Assembly: GCA_022824945.1 (NCBI GenBank)
Contig: JAJDYX010000003.1
Span: forward strand, 181,478 to 245,477
Direction of reading: 5' to 3'
Source: Candidatus Latescibacterota bacterium
GTDB lineage: Bacteria; Latescibacterota; UBA2968
Length of the DNA stretch: 64,000 nt
In this document: positions 58,548-64,000 of the stretch, piece after piece
Layout: each line of letters starts with the position of its first letter
Numbering within the stretch: the first letter of the stretch is position 1
Made by a program: the position numbers and the translations under genes
The notes under the pieces: model-generated
Told to the model about the DNA's origin: nothing
The model's input: only the letters and a program-made list of their open reading frames with translations
Databases searched by the model: none

Positions 58548-59525
58548 CTATTCCGTGGGCAAGACGTTGATGGTTTTGCCCTCTCGATAGGCGATAGCGT
58601 CTTCGATCATGCGGATGATGTCGTATTGCGGGTTAAAGCCGATCAGGTCACGCGCTTTGGTCAGGTCGTATTCGTAATGTGTGGGTGCGCCGTGTAAAAT
58701 GGCTTCCTGATAGGGGATGTTCAGGCGTTGGGATAAATACGGGATGGCTTCGGCCCATGTGAATGGACGCGGTCCACCGAGTTGAATGGCGTGTCCGGCG
58801 GCTTGTGTCTTGTTTAAGGCACAGATGCAGCCGTGTACTATGTCGCGCACATCCGCGATGTGTTTTTTGTAGGAGCGACCTTTCATGTCTTTGAGGAGGA
58901 GGAGGCGTTCTTCGCCACGCCACAGTGCTTCGAGTTCGGGAAGTCCTTTGAGTTTGCTCAGGTAAAATTGGCGGAAGTCGAGGATTTCGCCCGCTCCGAC
59001 GACCAGGCAAAAGCGCAAGATGGTGATGGGCAGTTGGTGGGCGCGCCAGTACCCGTAGCACATTTCTTCACCGACGGATTTGGATAGGGCGTACCAACCG
59101 CGCGGTTCTCTGGGCATTGCGTCTTCTCGGATAGGTTTGTCCATTCCTTCAGGGGGATATTTGGCGTAGAGCGCGTCTGTGCTGGCGAAGATGAATTGTT
59201 TGAGGTTGTCCTGTTGGGTTGCGGCTTTGAGCATGTGGAAGGTACCGCGCAGGTTGATTTCAAAGTAGTCGTTGTCTTTAAATGGGCCGCCCCCCTGAAA
59301 GGCCGCGCCGAGGTGATAGATGATATCGACGCCATCGGTGACTTTTTCCACGTCTTCATATTCTGTGAGGCTACCTTCGATGAGTTCGAGGTCAATGCCC
59401 TCAAATTTTTCTACGCGCGGGTCTTTGGGCCATACAAGCCCGCGTACCTGATGCCCCTGTTCAACGAGTTGCGCCGCCAGGTTGCCGCCGATGCGCCCTG
59501 TGATGCCGGTGATGAGTATTTTCAT
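58548..59525 (-). CDS. NAD-dependent epimerase/dehydratase (extended SDR)
   Basis: 325 residues. GITGRIGGNLAAQL (GxxGxxG NAD site), IYHLGAAFQGGGPF, WYALSKSVGEEM (YxxxK catalytic pair) and RFCLVVGAG identify an extended SDR of the UDP-sugar epimerase type. It opens the leftward sulfatase/PhyH cluster. It probably modifies a nucleotide sugar or a free sugar acid; the exact substrate is unknown. Confidence 0.9.
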   Translation of the reverse strand: MKILITGITGRIGGNLAAQLVEQGHQVRGLVWPKDPRVEKFEGIDLELIEGSLTEYEDVEKVTDGVDIIYHLGAAFQGGGPFKDNDYFEINLRGTFHMLKAATQQDNLKQFIFASTDALYAKYPPEGMDKPIREDAMPREPRGWYALSKSVGEEMCYGYWRAHQLPITILRFCLVVGAGEILDFRQFYLSKLKGLPELEALWRGEERLLLLKDMKGRSYKKHIADVRDIVHGCICALNKTQAAGHAIQLGGPRPFTWAEAIPYLSQRLNIPYQEAILHGAPTHYEYDLTKARDLIGFNPQYDIIRMIEDAIAYREGKTINVLPTE

Positions 59526-59947
59526 GGGGAGCCTCTTGTGTCAGTAATTGACGTTACGCACGCTTGCGAAAAAACTGAGAATAATATTGCGTTGCTTGTC
59601 GAAAGTGTTGGTGATAATTCCACCTTTTTCCTTTTCCCATGCCTTCGGCGACTTCATTTTTTTGCGCGCCCAAAAAAATGAAGCAAAAAAAGGGCGCCCC
59701 TGCGGGGGGCTTGCACAGCGCAAATCGTTTCTGTGGTTATACGCCATACAATGGCCTTCGGAGTTGGATGCCATAAGAATGTCCGCTGCGAGACGGACTC
59801 GCGCGCTGTGCGGGCACGCCAGAGCACGAATGATGGGTGTCATTGCGGCATGGTTTTAGCCGCCACGCGCAAGCACAACGCCAGTAATCCAGTCTATCAA
59901 ATAAAATAACAAATGTTAGCTAATTTCTTTTAAGATCACTATATAGA
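59526..59947. repeat. Intergenic region with hairpin-rich dispersed repeat
   Basis: No convincing gene lies in these 422 bases. From about 59636 to 59830 a repeat element is visible. It holds a perfect 12-base inverted repeat (TTCATTTTTTTG at 59653-59664, CAAAAAAATGAA at 59671-59682) with loop CGCGCC, then GCAAAAAAAGG, then a small GCCCC/GGGGC hairpin (59696-59710). The arrangement resembles a widespread bacterial intergenic element of the form hairpin + AAAAAGG + GC hairpin. Confidence 0.55.
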
Positions 59948-61138
59948 TCAACAATTTACATACCTGATTGGATTAGCAGCACCGCGTTTTCTGTATTCAT
60001 CAGGGACTCGCTTTCCTACATAAAGATTTTGAATATCAGGACTGGCCTCACACCCGATAAAACCGAAACGTCCGAGTACAGTTTTGCGACAGCGACTTGG
60101 GAAATTTTCAGGCGTTGCTTCTAACCATTCATCAGCGATAAATGCCGCTCTAATTTCACCTTGATAAGTAGTCAAAATGACCTCTGCTTTCTCGGCTCTC
60201 GATTTGCTGACTTTCCAGGCGAAACGGGTAGCTTCATACACCTCATCCCACGATGCCTCTGCCTTGAATTGTCGGTTAATATTTATAAGCAGCACCCTGT
60301 GGCGAAATTCGGCGACTTCGGTTCGTGTCTGCATCATTGGTCCTTTATTTTTACTGTCATTTTGTATCCGTTTGGGCCCCTCGGTTTGTTTCTTAGTAAG
60401 GGATCTTGTTGTGGCGATAGGGCGTGTTGTAGGTGGTGCAGCTTCTTGTTTCAACTCAGGAGATAGGAGCCATTTTTTATAATGATCTCGAATGAACCGC
60501 AAAATTTCGTCACTCTCTAACTTAAAGCCACACACTTCCTCTGCTGTCTCTGCCAAAAGATCTACAAGTAATGAATCCGGCGAAACGGCGTTTTTAATTA
60601 CTTTATCCCAGGCATCCGGTAAGCGTTCTTTTATAATTTTCTCTCTTTGCCGGTTCTCTAAAATAGACTCGGCTTGTTGAACTGATTCCCCAGACGCAAC
60701 ATTTTGTCGGGAGAGTAGAAGGTCAAATTTTTCAACAATATCCTCTATATCTTGTTCCAAAATATTAATGGTATAAAATTTGCGGTTATTCCAAGCACCC
60801 TTTTTTAAAGGAAGATAAAACCACCATGCAATCCCGTTTGTCAAAATTGCCAAATCAACGCCTTCCTTAAAAGAATAATCGAGAAGTTGCTCCTGATGAT
60901 TTTCCAAGTCCACCTGCGGTTTCTTCGCTTCAATAAATACTTCATTGTCTCCATTTATCTCTAATGCATAATCAACTCTTCGAGTTCCAACGCCATACTC
61001 AGGTGTGATCTCGCGACGTCCCCAACCGAGCAAATCCAAGATAGGACGAATGATCCATTCTCTGGCTTGCGCTTCATTCCAGATAGAAATATTGGAATCA
61101 TTTCGGATCTCTTTAATACAATCGCTTAACGCTTGCAT
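59948..61138 (-). CDS. HSDR_N-type PD-(D/E)XK nuclease-domain protein A
   Basis: 396 residues from the ATG at 61138 (AAAAAGGAGCA upstream). The N-terminal 235 residues are like the nuclease domain of type I restriction HsdR: RRVDYALEING, then VFIEAKKP (Asp about 56, Glu-x-Lys at 70-72), and LAILTNGIAWWFYLP. No helicase motifs and no HsdM/HsdS genes are present. After a low-complexity linker the last about 115 residues form another domain ending YVGKRVPDEYRKRGAANPIR, which I do not recognise. Directly downstream of paralogue B, with unrelated C-terminus. Confidence 0.78.
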   Translation of the reverse strand: MQALSDCIKEIRNDSNISIWNEAQAREWIIRPILDLLGWGRREITPEYGVGTRRVDYALEINGDNEVFIEAKKPQVDLENHQEQLLDYSFKEGVDLAILTNGIAWWFYLPLKKGAWNNRKFYTINILEQDIEDIVEKFDLLLSRQNVASGESVQQAESILENRQREKIIKERLPDAWDKVIKNAVSPDSLLVDLLAETAEEVCGFKLESDEILRFIRDHYKKWLLSPELKQEAAPPTTRPIATTRSLTKKQTEGPKRIQNDSKNKGPMMQTRTEVAEFRHRVLLININRQFKAEASWDEVYEATRFAWKVSKSRAEKAEVILTTYQGEIRAAFIADEWLEATPENFPSRCRKTVLGRFGFIGCEASPDIQNLYVGKRVPDEYRKRGAANPIRYVNC

Positions 61139-61185
61139 CATTGCTCCTTTTTGGGGTTGCACTATGGCCTTCAAACTTCAGGATT

Positions 61186-62298
61186 TCAGTAATCTATTTT
61201 TAGTATTTCTGGATCGTATTTATAGAGCGCAAGCAATCTTTTGGCATAATCGATTTTTTGGGGGTTGCTATGACTTGTCTCGATAAAGAGACCATTTTTC
61301 AGTTTATGTCCACCCCTAAAATCGACACCTGATATATGTTCTGTATGTTTTGGTATACTATTGATTAAGTATCTTGAGCCTTTCAATCTTGTACCTTTCA
61401 CGACTTTTATAGGATAGTCTGAGGGTTTCAAATCTCCTTTGTCAATAAGCCAATTCGCTGTATTTACAAGAATTTCAAGGCCATGTCTCAATTCATAACT
61501 CTCACTGCCAATTTGCATCCGCTTGGGTTTTTTCGGTGAGTCATCGGGCGAGGGGTCGGTTGCGGGACCGGAGTGGTTTATAGGCGGTGGAACTTTCTGT
61601 TCCAGTTCAGGGGATAAGAGCCAATTTTCTTGATGAGAACGAATGAACCCCAAAATTTCATCACCTGCAGGCTGGAAGCCACACACTTCCTCTACTGTCT
61701 CTGCCAAAAGATCTACGAGTAATGAATCAGGCGAGACGGCATTTTTAATTATTTTATTCCATGCTTTAGGTAGGTTTTCTTTTACAATTTTCTCTTTTTG
61801 ACGGCTCTTCAAAATAGACTCGGCTTGTCGAACTGCTTCACCAGACGCAACATTTTGTCGAGAAAGTAAAAGGCTAAATTTGTCAACGATATCTTCTATC
61901 TCTTGTTCTAAGATATCAATGGTATAAAATTTGCGATCATTCCAGGCACCTTCTTTCAGAGGAAGATAGAACCACCACGCAATCCCGTTTGTCAAAATTG
62001 CCGAGGCAACGCCTTCTCCAAAGGAATAATCAAGGAGTTGTTTTTGATGAGTCTCCAATTTCTCACTTGGCCTCTTAGCTTCGATAAATACTTTATTTTC
62101 GCCATTGATCAGCAAGGCATAATCGACCCATAAAGTTTCAACGCCATACTCGAGCTTGACTTCATTGTAATTATACATATCCCAATCGAGAAACTCCAAG
62201 ATGCGTTCAATGACTGAGCGCTTGGCCTGTGCCTCGTTAAGTGTGGAGATATTGGAATCGTTCTTGATTTCTTTTATCCAATCGCTTAATGCCTGCAT
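61186..62298 (-). CDS. HSDR_N-type PD-(D/E)XK nuclease-domain protein B
   Basis: 370 residues. The N-terminal 235 residues are strongly similar to protein A (LWVDYALLINGENKVFIEAK with the D ... ExK set; AILTNGIAWWFYLP; SRQNVASGEAVRQAESIL). The C-terminus is different: YELRHGLEILVNTANWLIDK and later NGLFIETSHSNPQKIDY. GAGGGAGGAAAA precedes the ATG. A 44-base gap separates it from gene A. Tandem copies with swapped C-termini suggest modular effectors or restriction-like proteins with different recognition parts. Confidence 0.78.
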   Translation of the reverse strand: MQALSDWIKEIKNDSNISTLNEAQAKRSVIERILEFLDWDMYNYNEVKLEYGVETLWVDYALLINGENKVFIEAKRPSEKLETHQKQLLDYSFGEGVASAILTNGIAWWFYLPLKEGAWNDRKFYTIDILEQEIEDIVDKFSLLLSRQNVASGEAVRQAESILKSRQKEKIVKENLPKAWNKIIKNAVSPDSLLVDLLAETVEEVCGFQPAGDEILGFIRSHQENWLLSPELEQKVPPPINHSGPATDPSPDDSPKKPKRMQIGSESYELRHGLEILVNTANWLIDKGDLKPSDYPIKVVKGTRLKGSRYLINSIPKHTEHISGVDFRGGHKLKNGLFIETSHSNPQKIDYAKRLLALYKYDPEILKIDY

Positions 62299-62602
62299 CG
62301 TCGTTTTCCTCCCTCGTAAACTCTGTATGTACCGCCTGTTACAAATAATTCGCTATCTTGTGAAATGTCAATGGCATTTTCGCTTGCTTCATGCGTGTAT
62401 ATTCCGTTCCATAGACGTGCGATCATCCGCTGCTTTTGCTTTTCATCCGCGTAATCCGCGTAATCTGCTTCATCAGCGATCCTGACAGTGTTTTTTGCCT
62501 TTTCATCTGCGTTTATCTGCGTTCATCTGCGGATGCCTTTGATTTTATCCTGATCATCCTTTCATCCTGCAAATCCTGATTCTGACTGAGGAGGTATAAA
62601 CG
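62299..62602. repeat. Intergenic region with AATCCGCG / ATCTGCG repeat arrays
   Basis: No gene is seen in this 304-base gap between divergent genes. From 62421 to about 62587 it is built of short repeated words: TCATCCGCGTAATCCGCGTA, TCATCTGCGTTTATCTGCG and ATCATCCTTTCATCCTGCAA. They run up to GAGGAGG in front of the next start codon. The same families occur at 37256-37292 and 63666-63708. Confidence 0.6.
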
Positions 62603-63625
62603 ATGGCTGTTATTTCCCGTGACGAACTGAGAGCACGCATCGAGAAGGTGCCGCGTGTGTCGCTCGGGCATTTGCCCACGCCGCTCGAGTTTTGTGAGCG
62701 GTTGACCGAAGAAGTCGGCGGTCCAAAGATTTATATGAAACGCGATGATTGTACGGGTCTGGCATTCGGCGGCAATAAGACGCGGCAGTTGGAGTTTACG
62801 ATCGCACAGGGTTTGGTTCGCGGTGCGGATGTACTTATCGGTGGGGCGGGGTCTCAGTCCAATCACAGCCGGCAGTTGGCGGCGGCAGCGGCAAAGTTGG
62901 GCGTGGATTGTGCGCTGGTTCTGGTGAAGGACCACAAGAGTGGTAGTACGCAGGGCAATTTGCTGTTGGATAATTTATTGGGTGCTTATGTTGATCTGAT
63001 CGATGTTGAAACGCAGGAGTTGTTGGACGATGCCAAGCAGGCATTGATCGAAAAATGTGAGCGCGAAGGGCGAAAGCCTTTTGTGGTGATGCAAGCGCCC
63101 AATCGTCCGTTTGGTGCAATGGGGTACGCGCTTTGTATGGCAGAGATGATGGATCAGTTCGATGCGATAGGCGAGACGCCTACAACTGTTGTTGTGTGTT
63201 CGGGCAGTTGTACACAGCCGGGTTTGATTTTTGGGAAGACTGTTCTGGGTCTGGATGTGCGGGTTGTGGGGGTGAGGCCCATTTTGTGGTCTTATGATCT
63301 CAAAGACGCATTTCTGGGTGTATTGAGAAAAATGGCGGAGATTCTGGATGTGGATGTCGCGTTTGATGAGTCTATGATTGAAAATGTGGATCGGTACGTC
63401 GGCGAGCAGGGATATGGGTATTGTTCACCCGAGGGCAATGACGCGATCAGGCTATTGGCGCGAACAGAGGGGATTTTGCTGGAGCCAATTTATACGGGTA
63501 AGACACTGGCGGGTTTGATCGATATGGTGAATCGCGGCGAGATTGGCAAAGATGAGACGGTGGTGATGGTGCATACGGGGGGGACGCCTGCGCTGTTTGC
63601 TTATACAGAGGAGTTGTTGGATTAG
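62603..63625 (+). CDS. D-cysteine desulfhydrase / ACC deaminase family PLP enzyme
   Basis: 340 residues. LGHLPTPLEFCERL, YMKRDDCTGLAFGGNKTRQLE (PLP-binding Lys) and GGAGSQSNHSRQLAAAAAKLG match the YedO/DcyD and 1-aminocyclopropane-1-carboxylate deaminase family; the C-terminal VMVHTGGTPALFAY is typical. It eliminates H2S from D-cysteine or opens ACC to 2-oxobutyrate and ammonia; D-cysteine is more common in such bacteria. GAGGAGGTATAAACG precedes the ATG. Confidence 0.88.
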   Translation: MAVISRDELRARIEKVPRVSLGHLPTPLEFCERLTEEVGGPKIYMKRDDCTGLAFGGNKTRQLEFTIAQGLVRGADVLIGGAGSQSNHSRQLAAAAAKLGVDCALVLVKDHKSGSTQGNLLLDNLLGAYVDLIDVETQELLDDAKQALIEKCEREGRKPFVVMQAPNRPFGAMGYALCMAEMMDQFDAIGETPTTVVVCSGSCTQPGLIFGKTVLGLDVRVVGVRPILWSYDLKDAFLGVLRKMAEILDVDVAFDESMIENVDRYVGEQGYGYCSPEGNDAIRLLARTEGILLEPIYTGKTLAGLIDMVNRGEIGKDETVVMVHTGGTPALFAYTEELLD

Positions 63626-63665
63626 TTTTTGACCACGGGAATACCTATGAATACCGATAATACGG

Positions 63666-63708
63666 ATTTTAATCCGCGCTATCCGGGTCATCCCTTTAAT
63701 CCGCGATC
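63666..63708 (+). repeat. AATCCGCG-type leader repeat, copy 3
   Basis: TTTAATCCGCGCTATCCGGG, then CCTTTAATCCGCGATC, ending 12 bases before the PhyH start codon and abutting its AGGAG ribosome site. The AATCCGCGATC end is shared with 37282-37292. Confidence 0.6.
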
Positions 63709-63720
63709 AGGAGCCACACA

Positions 63721-64000
63721 ATGTCTGTATTAACCTCGGAGCAAATCGAATTTTTTTTTCAGAATGGCTATATCTCGATTGGCAAACTTCTCGAGGATGA
63801 ACACATTGAGATATTGCGCCGGGAATACGACCGCGAATTTGCAGCCGCGCGGAAGGATAACCGCTTTCGCAATCTCGCCATTAGCAATACCGATGATCTC
63901 AGTGCAAAGAACGACGCGCCCACACAGATGCTGCAAATTATGCAAATGTGTGAGCGCAATTTGCACTATCGGGAACTTATTTACTACGATCCCATACTCG
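63721..64000 (+). CDS. Phytanoyl-CoA dioxygenase (PhyH) family protein (partial, cut by right edge)
   Basis: Open from the ATG at 63721 (CAGGAGCC upstream) to the window end, 93 codons. The start SVLTSEQIEFFFQNGYISIG and LLEDEHIEILRREYDREF are the typical N-terminal segment of PhyH-type oxygenases; the following LHYRELIYYDP region fits as well. The metal-binding half lies outside the window. It may form an operon with the PLP enzyme 95 bases upstream. Confidence 0.85.
   Translation, partial: MSVLTSEQIEFFFQNGYISIGKLLEDEHIEILRREYDREFAAARKDNRFRNLAISNTDDLSAKNDAPTQMLQIMQMCERNLHYRELIYYDPIL

Noticed and set aside
59541..59843. 100-codon minus-strand frame in the repeat region
   Set aside because: It translates the dispersed repeat, has no ribosome site or family, and runs into the repeat hairpins.
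59948..62298. Type I restriction-modification system
   Set aside because: Only the nuclease-type N-terminal domain is present; there are no helicase motifs, methyltransferase or specificity subunit.
1..64000. tRNA, rRNA, insertion sequences or prophage
   Set aside because: No cloverleaf, rRNA-like segment, transposase, integrase or phage structural gene was found while reading both strands.

Overview
The window looks like chromosome from an uncultured, glycan- and sulfate-ester-degrading bacterium. Six formylglycine-type sulfatases, four phytanoyl-CoA-dioxygenase-like oxygenases (one cut by the right edge), a heparinase II/III protein, a pectate-lyase-like lipoprotein, amidohydrolases and two large DUF6785-type membrane proteins lie among ordinary metabolic genes. 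This mix recalls Poribacteria/Latescibacteria-type marine or sponge-associated lineages, but that is inference: no rRNA or tRNA gene is present to fix the taxonomy.

Layout. 0-6.4 kb: left-edge YejA-like peptide-binding protein, birA, a leftward oadG-oadB-oadA Na+-pumping decarboxylase operon (a biotin enzyme facing its biotin ligase), a MazEF-type toxin-antitoxin pair and a HigA remnant. 6.5-16 kb: DUF493, a HEAT/zinc protein, a GGDEF protein, dCMP deaminase, two D-2-hydroxyacid dehydrogenases, an M20 peptidase, an enolase-superfamily enzyme, a CreD-like protein and CrcB. 16-27 kb: a leftward string of carbohydrate and amide-cleaving enzymes (aldo/keto reductase, pectate-lyase-like lipoprotein, cupin, M14 peptidase, heparinase II/III, two amidohydrolases, deacetylase, SelA/DgaE-like PLP enzyme, creatininase). 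27-35 kb: the divergent rightward partner (DUF6785 transporter-like protein, D-aminoacylase, NagB, isopropylmalate-type dehydrogenase, lactonase, sulfatase). The two arms together read as a locus for taking up and degrading sulfated, N-acylated amino-sugar glycans.

35-42 kb: a second DUF6785 protein, cupin, sugar isomerase, SDR, aldo/keto reductase and HpcH/HpaI aldolase. 41.4-44 kb: the most notable operon, sulfatase - PhyH dioxygenase - ArsC-like protein. The ArsC gene has an in-frame TGA exactly at the catalytic cysteine codon, followed by a hairpin that fits the bacterial SECIS rules, so I call it a selenoprotein. 44-49 kb: an orphan XRE antitoxin with a stub of its toxin, DUF5990, an alpha/beta hydrolase, a MOSC fused to an alkyltransferase-like domain, DUF1080, HigBA and an AstE-like protein. 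49-59.5 kb: a leftward sulfatase / PhyH / arylsulfotransferase-like cluster that includes a choline-sulfatase-like enzyme. 59.5-62.3 kb: an AT-richer block with two tandem HSDR_N nuclease-domain genes that share their N-terminal half but have unrelated C-terminal domains. 62.6-64 kb: a D-cysteine-desulfhydrase-like enzyme and a PhyH gene cut by the right edge.

Several intergenic stretches carry low-complexity repeat families (AATCCGCG-type, ATCTGCG-type, CTTCACC-type, GGGCGACC hairpin, TTCATTTTTTTG hairpin). Many sit directly in front of start codons. No IS element, prophage, CRISPR array, tRNA or rRNA was seen.
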